From contig NZ_JANLGI010000001.1 of the NCBI RefSeq assembly GCF_024655635.1, positions 62,001 to 126,000 of the forward strand: a stretch of 64,000 nucleotides of DNA. The letters are read 5' to 3'. Every line of letters starts with the position of its first letter. Position 1 is the stretch's first letter. Positions 28,059 to 35,760 of the stretch are shown here, in pieces. Both the position numbers and the translations under genes were made by a program. Under the pieces are notes generated by a model. The model was not told the origin of the DNA, did not search any database, and was given only the letters and a program-made list of their open reading frames with translations. The stretch comes from Allobosea sp. 47.2.35 (GTDB lineage: Bacteria; Pseudomonadota; Alphaproteobacteria; Rhizobiales; Beijerinckiaceae).

Positions 28059-28928
28059 TTAGGCGGCTCCGCCACGCCTGCCCTTGCCGCGCCCGGCCCG
28101 GCGCGCTTCGCCGACGCCGACCGCCAGCGCCATCGAGAGCGCCATGGTCGAGGCCAGCGTGCGGAATCCGCCGAAATCCGCCTCGGCGACTTCGAACCAG
28201 AGCTTGGCGATGCTGGCGAGCGGGGAGAAGGCGCTGTCGGTGATGGCGACGAGCGGCACGCCGCGCTCGGCGAGGCCGCGCGCGTCCTCGATCGTCGCCG
28301 GCGCATAGGGCGAGAAGCTGATGACGAGGACGGCATCCTTCGGCGTGGCGAAGGCGATGATCTCCGGATCGAGGCCGGCGGCCGACTCGACGAGCTGGTT
28401 GCGGACTTCGAGCTTGCCGAGGGCATAGGCGAGATAGCTCGCGACCGGATAGGAACGGCGCCGGGCGAGGATATAGATCGTCTCGGCGCGGGCGAGCACG
28501 TCGATCGCGCGGTCGAGCGTCGCCTCGTCGAGGGTGCGGCTCATCACGTCGAGCGACTTGCGCGAGGCGGTGAGGAAGCCGTCGAGGATGCGGTGATTGC
28601 CGGCGGCTGCGTCATCGCCGCCCCGCAGCGTGTTGAGGCGCTCCTCATAGCTGGAATTGCGCTCGCGCAATCGTTCGCGAAAGACGCTTTGCAGGCTGGT
28701 GAAGCCGTCGAAACCGAGATGCTGGGCGAAGCGGATCAGGGTGGAGGGCTGGACACCGGCCGAGATCGCGATGCTGGCGGCCGTGCCGAAGGCGATCTCG
28801 TCGGGATTGTCGAGAGCATAGGCCGCGATCTGGGCGATACGCTTGGGCAGGCTCTCGCGCTGGGCAAGGATCGATGCACGCAACTCGTCGAAGTCGCGCG
28901 GCAGCTCCGCAACGGCGGTTTCGCTCAT
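28059..28928 (-). CDS. iolR: RpiR/MurR-family transcriptional regulator, inositol repressor IolR-like
   Basis: 289 residues. The N-terminal HTH_6 domain (residues ~1-85) has the recognition segment ISAGVQPSTLIRFAQHLGFDGF; the C-terminal SIS domain (~125-270) has ILARRRSYPVASYLAYAL and VLVISFSPYAPATIEDARG for sugar-phosphate binding. The C-terminus is basic (GRGKGRRGG). Its place directly upstream of iolC on the same strand, with GGAA/TTCC palindromes in both promoters, makes it the likely repressor of inositol catabolism. RpiR regulators of other sugars cannot be excluded by sequence alone. Confidence 0.88.
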   Translation of the reverse strand: MSETAVAELPRDFDELRASILAQRESLPKRIAQIAAYALDNPDEIAFGTAASIAISAGVQPSTLIRFAQHLGFDGFTSLQSVFRERLRERNSSYEERLNTLRGGDDAAAGNHRILDGFLTASRKSLDVMSRTLDEATLDRAIDVLARAETIYILARRRSYPVASYLAYALGKLEVRNQLVESAAGLDPEIIAFATPKDAVLVISFSPYAPATIEDARGLAERGVPLVAITDSAFSPLASIAKLWFEVAEADFGGFRTLASTMALSMALAVGVGEARRAGRGKGRRGGAA

Positions 28929-28977
28929 CTAAGGATTCTCGTTGCCGTCCCTGTTGCGACAGTTCTGGCAGCGAAGC

Positions 28978-29009
28978 GGAAATGGAGCAAGCATTCCAAA
29001 GGAGGAATG
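28978..29009. promoter_or_regulatory. Candidate autoregulatory operator upstream of iolR
   Basis: CATTCC-AAAGGA-GGAATG (28992-29009) is a perfect 6-bp inverted repeat about 65-80 bases upstream of the iolR start, preceded by another GGAA at 28978. The half-sites match those before iolC, though with the arms in reverse order for the 28992-29009 pair. Consistent with autoregulation by IolR; unproven. Confidence 0.4.
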
Positions 29010-29025
29010 AACGCTCGGCGATGGC

Positions 29026-29829
29026 TTATCCCGGCAGGCCGGCGGTGCAGCTCTGGCCGCCATCGACCGGCAGGCAGACGCCCGTGATGAACTTCGCCTC
29101 GTCGGAGGCGAGGAAGATCGCGGCGTTGGCGATGTCCCAGGCGGTGCCCATCTTGCCCATCGGCACCTGCGCGTCGCGGGCGGCGACCATGTCCTCGACG
29201 GAGGCGTATTGCGAGGAAATCTGCTTGTAGATCAGCGGCGTGTCGATGAGGCCGGGCATGATGCAGTTCGCGCGGATGCCTTGCTTCGCATATTGCATTG
29301 CGAGCGCGACCGTCGCCTGGTTCACCGCCGCCTTGGTCGCGTAATAGGCAAAGTACGGGTAGCCGGTCCAGCGGATGGCGGCGAGCGAGGAGATGTTGAC
29401 GATGGCGCCACCGCCGCCTTTCAGCATTTCCGGAATCACCGCCTTGGCGCAGCGATAGACCGAGCCGAGATTGAGCTGGAGCGAGGCGTTGAACTGCTCC
29501 TCCGACAATTCGACCGGTCCGCCCATATGGGTGACGCCGACATTGTTGTGGAGGATGTCGATGCGGCCGAAATGCTGGGCGGTTTCCGCAACGCAGGCCT
29601 CGACCGAGGCGAGATCGGTGACATTGGCGGCGAGCGCCAGGGCCTTGCCGCCTTCACTGGTGATGATCGCGGCAGTCTCTTCGGCGGCATCGCGGTTGAG
29701 GTCGATGCAGGCGACGCCGGCGCCCTCGCGGGCATAGGCGACAGCGGCGGCCTTGCCGTTGCCCCAGCCGGGGCCGGAGGAGCCGGCGCCGAAGACTATG
29801 GCGATCTTGCCCTTCAGCCTGTCGGCCAT
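29026..29829 (-). CDS. SDR-family oxidoreductase
   Basis: 267 residues with an unusual, lengthened glycine motif GAGSSGPGWGNGKA (residues ~14-27) in place of TGxxxGxG. The rest is classical: HNNVGV near residue 88, S near 142 (NISS), the YYATK active-site pair near 158-162, and a C-terminal GVCLPVDGGQS. The substrate is unknown. It lies 97 bases upstream of iolR, and 245 bases downstream of the TRAP dctP gene with a palindromic repeat between, so it may be expressed with either or from its own promoter. Confidence 0.85.
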   Translation of the reverse strand: MADRLKGKIAIVFGAGSSGPGWGNGKAAAVAYAREGAGVACIDLNRDAAEETAAIITSEGGKALALAANVTDLASVEACVAETAQHFGRIDILHNNVGVTHMGGPVELSEEQFNASLQLNLGSVYRCAKAVIPEMLKGGGGAIVNISSLAAIRWTGYPYFAYYATKAAVNQATVALAMQYAKQGIRANCIMPGLIDTPLIYKQISSQYASVEDMVAARDAQVPMGKMGTAWDIANAAIFLASDEAKFITGVCLPVDGGQSCTAGLPG

Positions 29830-29863
29830 GGTGGGTCTCTTTTGATGTATCAGGAGTGCGAAA

Positions 29864-30027
29864 GGCGCGGGGAACCCTCTCCCGGAGGGAGAGGGCAGGG
29901 TGAGGGGTAGGTCGCTGGATGCTTGAGCTGTGACCTTGCCGCTACCGCCGTGAGGCCGTGCTCGACTGGTCGAACGGCCTACACCTCACCCCTACCCCTC
30001 TCCTTACAGGAGAGGGGTTCCCGCGCC
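29864..30027. repeat. Palindromic intergenic repeat element
   Basis: A 164-base element with nearly complementary 19-base ends (GGCGCGGGGAACCCTCTCC at the left, near-complement at 30009-30027) and inner arms (GGGTGAGGGGTAGG / CCTCACCCCTACCCC). Each end also folds alone: CCCTCTCC-cgga-GGAGAGGG-type at the left and CCCCTCTCC-ttaca-GGAGAGGGG at the right. This general 'ccctctcc' design is, from memory, widespread as multicopy elements in proteobacteria. Confidence 0.65.
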
Positions 30028-30074
30028 CTTTTCGTTGTGCCGATGACGCCGAGGAGTATGGCGGCGCCAGCCAA

Positions 30075-31094
30075 TCAGCTCAGCGAGCTGCCGACGGCCT
30101 TCTCCAGGATCGCCCAGGCCTCGTCGCCGTACTTCTTCTTCCACTCGGCGTAGAAGCCGGCCTTGCGCAGCGCGTCGCGGAAGGCGTCGGCCTTGGTCTC
30201 GTTGACGACCATGCCCTTCGAGACGAGCTCGCCCTGCAGGCCGGCATTGAGCTTGGCGACGTCCTCGCGCTCGAGCAGCGCGGCGGCGTTGATGTTCTTG
30301 GCGACGATGGCGCGCAGATCCTCGGGCAGGCGCTCCCAGGCGCGGCGGTTGGCCAGGAACCAGAAGCCGTCCCACATGTGGTTGGTCAGCGAGAGATACT
30401 TCTGCACCTCGAAGAGCTTGGCGGTCGCGATGATCGCGAGCGGGTTCTCCTGGCCGTCGACGACCTTGGTCTGCAGCGCGGTGTAGACCTCGGCGAAGTT
30501 GATCGAGGCCGGGGCCGACTGGAAGGCCGTGAACATCGAGGTCCAGAGCGGCGAGACCGGCACGCGGATCTTGAAGCCCTTGAGGTCGTCGGGCGTGTTG
30601 ATCGGGCCCTTGGACGAGGTGATCTGGCGGAAGCCGTTGTCCCAGATCTTGTCCATGACGACGAGATTGGCCTTGCCGATCTGGCCGCGGACGTAAGTCC
30701 CGAGCTCTCCGTCCATCGCCTTCCAGACGGCGTCGTAGTTCGGGAAGGCGAAGCCGATGCCAGAGAGCGAGGCGTTGGCGACGAGCGTCGACAGGATCAG
30801 CGGCGAGAGCGTGAAGAACTCGACGCCGCCCGAGCGGACCTGGCTCAGCATGTCGGTGTCGGAGCCGAGCTGGTTGTTCGGGAAGATCTGGATGTCGACC
30901 CGGCCGTTGGTCTCCTGCTTGATCTTCGCCACGGCCTCGTTGGCGCGGGCGTTCAGCGGGTGCGCGACGGGCAGGTTGTTGGCGTATTTATAGGTGAACT
31001 CGGCGGCCTGCGCATTGGCGCGGCCGATATGGAAGGTGCCGATGGCGGAGGCGGCGGCCGAGGCCTGGAGCAGAGTGCGGCGCGAAATGGTCAT
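30075..31094 (-). CDS. TRAP transporter substrate-binding protein DctP
   Basis: Periplasmic solute receptor of a tripartite ATP-independent transporter, 339 residues. The N-terminus MTISRRTLLQASAAASAIG carries a twin-arginine-type signal (SRRTLLQ), with cleavage likely after ANAQA (~30). The mature part has the DctP features HPLNARANEAVAKIKQETNGRV, the conserved arginine region FKIRVP and the NFAEVYTALQTKVVDGQENP motif. Substrates of this family are usually organic acid anions. It is 43 bases downstream of the fused permease gene. Confidence 0.92.
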   Translation of the reverse strand: MTISRRTLLQASAAASAIGTFHIGRANAQAAEFTYKYANNLPVAHPLNARANEAVAKIKQETNGRVDIQIFPNNQLGSDTDMLSQVRSGGVEFFTLSPLILSTLVANASLSGIGFAFPNYDAVWKAMDGELGTYVRGQIGKANLVVMDKIWDNGFRQITSSKGPINTPDDLKGFKIRVPVSPLWTSMFTAFQSAPASINFAEVYTALQTKVVDGQENPLAIIATAKLFEVQKYLSLTNHMWDGFWFLANRRAWERLPEDLRAIVAKNINAAALLEREDVAKLNAGLQGELVSKGMVVNETKADAFRDALRKAGFYAEWKKKYGDEAWAILEKAVGSSLS

Positions 31095-31137
31095 GAGCGT
31101 TTCTCCTCGGGGATTGTCTGGTTTCTTGTTGTGAGCT

Positions 31138-33006
31138 TCACAGCACCCAGGTCGAGAGACCGGGCACGAGGGCGATGACGATGAGGCCGAAGATCAGGGC
31201 GATGAGATAGGGCCAGATCGCGCCCATCGCCTCGTCGGGCGAGACGTTGCCGATCTTGCAGGCGATGTAGAAGCCGATGCCGATCGGCGGCGCCATCAGG
31301 CCGATATTCATCGCGGTGACCACGACCATCGAATAGTGCACGTCGTTGATACCGAGATTCTTGGCGATCGGGAACATCAGCGGCGCCATCAGCACGATCG
31401 CCGGCAGGCCCTCCAGCACGCAGCCGAGGATCATGAAGACGACGATGGTGACCGCCATGAAGGTGAGCCAGCCGCCGGGCAGGTTCGCCATGAAGGTGGC
31501 GAGATCGCGGGCGAAGCCGGTCTGGGTCAGCGCCCAGGCCATGGCGAGCGCCGTGCCGAGAATGACGAGGATCGCGCCCGAAAGCGCGGCCGTCTCGACC
31601 AGCATCTGGTAGAACTTGCGCGGGCTGATGCCGCCATAGAGCACGATGCCGATGACCAGCGCATAGAGCACCGCGATGGTCGAGACCTCGGTCGCGGTCG
31701 CGACGCCGCCGCCGACCGCGGCACGGATGATGAAAGGCAGGACGAGGGCCGGCGCCGCGACGAGCGCGACCTTGCCGATCACCGCGAGCGGGGCGCGGCG
31801 CACGCCCTTCATGTCCTCCGCCGCCGCCTTCCAGCGGGCGAGGCCGGCGAGCGCGATCAGCAGGACACCGGCGATGACGAAGCCCGCGTTGAACAGGCCC
31901 GCGATCGAGACGCCGGCGACGGAGCCGAGCACGATCAGGACGATCGACGGTGGCACCGTGTCGGCCATCGCGGCGCCGGTGGAGAGCAGCGCGATCAGGT
32001 CCTTGGGCTTGTAGCCGCGCCGCTTCATCTCCGGGAACAGCGCGGGGGCGACCGTCGCCATGTCCGAGACCTTGGAGCCCGAGATCCCTGAGACGAGATA
32101 GAGCGAGCCCAACAGGACATAGGACATGCCGGCGCGGACATGGCCGAGCAGGGAGGCCAGGAAGTCGACGATCGCCTTGCCCATGCCGGTGGCGTCGAGG
32201 ATGCAGCCGAGCAGCACGAAGATCGGCACCGAGAGCAGGATGAGGCTCGACATGCCCTCGTCCATCCGCCCGATCATCACGATCATCGGGACATTGGTCG
32301 AGAAGGCGAGGAAGGCGAGCGTGCCCAGTCCGAAGCAGAAGGCGATCGGGACGCCCGCGACAAGGCAGGCGGCGACGACGCAGACCAGGAAGATCAGGAT
32401 GTTGTAGTAGCCGAGGGTCTTCAGCGTCGGCCCCAGCAGCCAGAAGGCAAGGCCGAATCCACCGATGATCAGCACGGACGCCGCGATGTCCGCCAGGCGC
32501 CCGGTCTTGAAGGCATAGCGGATCGTCAGGAGCAGCATCAGCACGATGCCGACGGCGATGGCCGAGACCCGCCAGCTGACGGGAATGTTGAGCGCGGCCG
32601 AGGTGACGTAGCTCTCTTCCACCGCGTAATCGATGGCCGGATAGACCATCGCCGCCAGGAAGGCGGCAACCGCCAGCAGCGCCAGCGTCTCGACGAATTC
32701 GCGCAGGCGCGGCGGCATCATGCCGACGAAGAGCGTCAGGCGCAGATGCTCGTTGCGGTCGACGGCGATGGCGGCGCCGAGCATGGCGAGCCAGATGAAG
32801 CAAATCGAGGCGACTTCATCGACCCAGACGAAAGGCAGCGAGAAAACGTAGCGCGAGACCACGCCGAGCAGCAGTACGCCGATGATGAGGGCGACCAGAG
32901 CGGCTGCGACGATCTCGACCGGGCGCATGATGGCGGAGCCGGGGCGCGCGCCTTCGTTCTCGCTCAGGTTCTCGGGGATATGCAGCGTATCGACGACATC
33001 GACCAT
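31138..33006 (-). CDS. TRAP transporter permease, fused small (DctQ) and large (DctM) subunits
   Basis: 622-residue inner-membrane protein. The first ~180 residues are the DctQ part (four hydrophobic segments; RYVFSLPFVWVDEVA), and the rest is the DctM ion-coupled permease with many segments (GVPIAFCFGLGTLAF; SKVSDMATVAPALFPEMKRRGY; PPSIVLIVLGSVAGVS). Such DctQM fusions are known in the TRAP family. It forms a transporter with the DctP gene downstream and is divergent from the IclR regulator, which probably controls it. Confidence 0.92.
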   Translation of the reverse strand: MVDVVDTLHIPENLSENEGARPGSAIMRPVEIVAAALVALIIGVLLLGVVSRYVFSLPFVWVDEVASICFIWLAMLGAAIAVDRNEHLRLTLFVGMMPPRLREFVETLALLAVAAFLAAMVYPAIDYAVEESYVTSAALNIPVSWRVSAIAVGIVLMLLLTIRYAFKTGRLADIAASVLIIGGFGLAFWLLGPTLKTLGYYNILIFLVCVVAACLVAGVPIAFCFGLGTLAFLAFSTNVPMIVMIGRMDEGMSSLILLSVPIFVLLGCILDATGMGKAIVDFLASLLGHVRAGMSYVLLGSLYLVSGISGSKVSDMATVAPALFPEMKRRGYKPKDLIALLSTGAAMADTVPPSIVLIVLGSVAGVSIAGLFNAGFVIAGVLLIALAGLARWKAAAEDMKGVRRAPLAVIGKVALVAAPALVLPFIIRAAVGGGVATATEVSTIAVLYALVIGIVLYGGISPRKFYQMLVETAALSGAILVILGTALAMAWALTQTGFARDLATFMANLPGGWLTFMAVTIVVFMILGCVLEGLPAIVLMAPLMFPIAKNLGINDVHYSMVVVTAMNIGLMAPPIGIGFYIACKIGNVSPDEAMGAIWPYLIALIFGLIVIALVPGLSTWVL

Positions 33007-33015
33007 GCGGCGGCC

Positions 33016-33072
33016 TCAGATGCCGGTCGCCGGGCGCAGCGCGCCCGTCATGAAGGATGCCTCGAGGGCCAT
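33016..33072 (-). CDS. Possible 18-codon leader ORF upstream of dctQM
   Basis: A short frame (MALEASFMTGALRPATGI) begins after a strong GGGAGGAACGG ribosome-binding site and ends 10 bases before the dctQM start. It has no recognisable domain. It could be a leader peptide that couples translation of the transporter, or an accident of a strong ribosome-binding sequence. Shown here because of its clear initiation signal and position. Confidence 0.3.
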   Translation of the reverse strand: MALEASFMTGALRPATGI

Positions 33073-33231
33073 CGTTCCGTTCCTCCCTTCGCGCCGATCT
33101 TGTGGTGTCGTCGGCGTCGATTGCGGTCCACACTGTGAATAGCTGGGCAGCGGGACAGGGCGCAGATTACACGAGGGGGGGCGGCATTGCAATCCGCAAA
33201 GCGCCCATCTACGGTTGGGAGATAAGAATAA

Positions 33232-33248
33232 GGTCCATATCATGGACC
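33232..33248. promoter_or_regulatory. Palindrome overlapping the IclR-family start codon
   Basis: GGTCCAT-ATC-ATGGACC is a perfect 7-bp inverted repeat whose right arm contains the chosen ATG. A single GGTCCA half-site lies about 105 bases upstream (33125-33130), nearer the divergent TRAP operon. This is the probable operator for autoregulation by the IclR protein and control of the divergent transporter; the assignment is inference. Confidence 0.5.
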
Positions 33249-34129
33249 ATTTGGAGGAGCGCTTGCCGCAGAATTCCGTGCCGGAAACCGGGTTGTCCGG
33301 CTCGCAGAGCGTCGATCGCGCTCTGGGGCTGCTCTCGCTGATCGGGCGGGAGCCGGCCGAAGGCCTGCCGCTTGGCGAGATCGTCTCCGGCAGCGGCCTC
33401 AACAAGCCGACGACGCGGCGCCTGCTCATGGCATTGATGCGGGCCGGGCTCGTCGAGCAGGAGCCGCTGACGCGGCGCTATTGTTTGGGCGAAGAAGCCT
33501 TCGTGCTCGGCGTGCTGGCGGCGCGTCGCCACGGCCTGCTGGAGATCGCGATGGATGGCCTGCGTCGGCTTTCGGCCGAGACGCAGGATACGAGCTTCCT
33601 GACCGTCCGGCGCGAGAACTACGCGATCTGCCTGCATCGCGAGGAGGGGACCTACCCCGTCCGCACCCATGCGCTTCAAACCGGCGACCAGCATCCGCTC
33701 GGCGTCGGTGCGGGCTCGCTCGCGATGCTGGCGGCGCTGCCCGATGACGATGTGGACCGGGTGATCGCCGCGAACGAGGCCGCGTTGCTGGCGCGTTATC
33801 CGGGCTTTGCGCCGGAGGCTTTGCGGGTCGATATCGCGGCGACGCGCGAGCGCGGCTTTTCGCTCAATCCCGGCCGGCTGGTCGCCAGCTCATGGGGCAT
33901 CGGGCGGGCTTTCCGCTATCCGGACGGGCGGGTCGCGGGGGCGCTTTCCATCGCGGCGATCGACAGCCGGATGACCGCTGCTCGGCAGGCGGAGGTTGCG
34001 GTGCCATTGGCGCGCGAGGCCGAGCGGCTGGAAGCGCTGCTCAAGCAGATGTTCTTATCCAAAGGGGCTGCGCGGCCGATCGTGCCTGCCGCCCCGCGAC
34101 CCATCGAGACAGGGAGAGCCGCAAAATGA
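33242..34129 (+). CDS. IclR-family transcriptional regulator
   Basis: 295 residues. An N-terminal winged helix (SVDRALGLLSLIG ... LGEIVSGSGLNKPTTRRLLMAL) is followed by the IclR effector domain (QDTSFLTVRRENYAICLHREEGTYPV; HPLGVGAGSLAMLAALP). The frame can start at a TTG 27 bases earlier, but the ATG at 33242 has an AAGG at correct spacing. The stop overlaps the start of the acyl-CoA ligase (ATGA), so regulator and enzyme are co-translated. The likely targets are this operon and the divergent TRAP genes. Confidence 0.9.
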   Translation: MDHLEERLPQNSVPETGLSGSQSVDRALGLLSLIGREPAEGLPLGEIVSGSGLNKPTTRRLLMALMRAGLVEQEPLTRRYCLGEEAFVLGVLAARRHGLLEIAMDGLRRLSAETQDTSFLTVRRENYAICLHREEGTYPVRTHALQTGDQHPLGVGAGSLAMLAALPDDDVDRVIAANEAALLARYPGFAPEALRVDIAATRERGFSLNPGRLVASSWGIGRAFRYPDGRVAGALSIAAIDSRMTAARQAEVAVPLAREAERLEALLKQMFLSKGAARPIVPAAPRPIETGRAAK

Positions 34130-35760
34130 GCTCTGCAAAGCCAGCCCCGACCGGGGGCGTCGTGCCGATGACACGGCGCGTGATGAACCTCGCCCATATC
34201 GCGACGCAGAACGCGCGGCGCCTGCCCGCGCATCCCGCCTTCATTTGGGGCGAGAAGACGCTCGACTGGGCCGAGATCGATGCGCAGGTTTCGGCGCTGG
34301 CCGCAGGCTTGAAGGCGCGCGGCATCGGCAAGGGCGACCGCCTGCTCGTCCATTCCAAGAACTGCGACGCGATGTTCGTCTCGATGTTCGCGACCTTCCG
34401 GCTCGGCGCCGTCTGGGTGCCCACCAATTTCCGCCTGCTGCCCGATGAAGTCGCCTATCTCGCCACGGCCTCCGGCGCCAAGGGCTTCCTCTGCCATGGC
34501 GATTTCCCGGAGCATGCGGCCGCCGTCGCTGCCGCAAGCTCGGCGCCGGAATTCATCTGGCGCATCGGGGCGGGGGCGTTCGGCGAGGACGAGGTCGGTG
34601 CGGTGATCCAACGCCATCGCGGCGAAAAGGTCGAGAACGCCGCGGTCGAGCATGACGATCCCTGCTGGTTCTTCTTCACCTCCGGCACGACCGGGCGCTC
34701 CAAGGCCGCGGTGCTGACCCATGGCCAGATGGGCTTCGTCATCACCAACCATCTCTGCGACCTCGTGCCGGGCTCGACCGAAAAGGACGCCTCGTTGGTC
34801 GTGGCGCCGCTTTCGCATGGCGCGGGCGTGCACCAGCTCATGATCTCGGCGCGCGGCGCGACCTCGATCCTGCTGCCGACCGAGCGCTTCGATATCGACG
34901 AGGCCTATCGGCTGATCGCGAAGCATCGCGTCAGCAACATCTTCACAGTGCCGACGATCCTGAAGATGCTGGTCGAGCATCCGGCCGTCGACAGCCATGA
35001 TCATTCCAGCCTGCGCTACGTCATCTATGCGGGCGCGCCGATGTATCGCGAGGACCAGAAGGCGGCGCTGAAAAAGCTCGGCAAGGTGATCGTGCAGTAT
35101 TTCGGGCTGGGCGAGGTCACCGGAAACATCACCGTGCTGCCGCCGGCCCTGCACGAGGCCGAGGATGGGCCGAACGCGCGCATCGGAACCTGCGGCTTCG
35201 AGCGCACGGGCATGCAGGTGCAGATCCAGGATGATGAGGGGAAAGAGGTCGAGCCCGGCGTTCAGGGCGAGATTTGCGTGATCGGGCCGGCTGTCTTCGC
35301 CGGCTATTACGACAACCCGGAAGCCAATGCGAAGTCGTTCCGCAACGGCTGGTTCCGCACCGGCGACCTTGGCCATATGGACGAACAGGGTTTCGTCTAC
35401 ATCACCGGCCGGGCCTCGGACATGTACATCTCCGGCGGCTCGAACATTTATCCGCGCGAGATCGAGGAGAAGATCCTGACCCATCCGGCGATCGCGGAGG
35501 TCGCCGTGCTCGGCGTGCCCGATCCGGTCTGGGGCGAGATCGGCATAGCGGTCTGCGTCAACCGGCCCGGACAGAACGCGACGGAAGCCGAGATCGCCGA
35601 TTTCCTCGGGCCGAAGATCGCTCGCTACAAGATGCCGAAGCGCTTCCTGTTCTGGGAGGCCCTGCCGAAATCGGGTTACGGCAAGGTGCCCAAGCGCCTC
35701 GTCAAGGACGAGCTGGAGAAGCGCGGCGAGCTCGATTTCCTGAAGGGGAAGGCGTCGTGA
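34126..35760 (+). CDS. AMP-dependent acyl-CoA synthetase/ligase (ANL superfamily)
   Basis: 544 residues; activates a carboxylic acid through an acyl-AMP to its CoA thioester. The ATP-binding loop is TSGTTGRSK (185-193), a variant with Ser where Pro is usual. Later core motifs are YFGLGEVTGN, the ribose-binding GWFRTGDLGHMDEQGF and the C-terminal lysine region KSGYGKVPKR. The start at 34126 overlaps the IclR stop; the longer frame upstream lies inside the IclR gene. The stop overlaps the GTG of the PCC gene. The substrate is unknown; the neighbouring TRAP transporter and BKACE gene suggest a small organic acid. Confidence 0.88.
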   Translation: MSSAKPAPTGGVVPMTRRVMNLAHIATQNARRLPAHPAFIWGEKTLDWAEIDAQVSALAAGLKARGIGKGDRLLVHSKNCDAMFVSMFATFRLGAVWVPTNFRLLPDEVAYLATASGAKGFLCHGDFPEHAAAVAAASSAPEFIWRIGAGAFGEDEVGAVIQRHRGEKVENAAVEHDDPCWFFFTSGTTGRSKAAVLTHGQMGFVITNHLCDLVPGSTEKDASLVVAPLSHGAGVHQLMISARGATSILLPTERFDIDEAYRLIAKHRVSNIFTVPTILKMLVEHPAVDSHDHSSLRYVIYAGAPMYREDQKAALKKLGKVIVQYFGLGEVTGNITVLPPALHEAEDGPNARIGTCGFERTGMQVQIQDDEGKEVEPGVQGEICVIGPAVFAGYYDNPEANAKSFRNGWFRTGDLGHMDEQGFVYITGRASDMYISGGSNIYPREIEEKILTHPAIAEVAVLGVPDPVWGEIGIAVCVNRPGQNATEAEIADFLGPKIARYKMPKRFLFWEALPKSGYGKVPKRLVKDELEKRGELDFLKGKAS

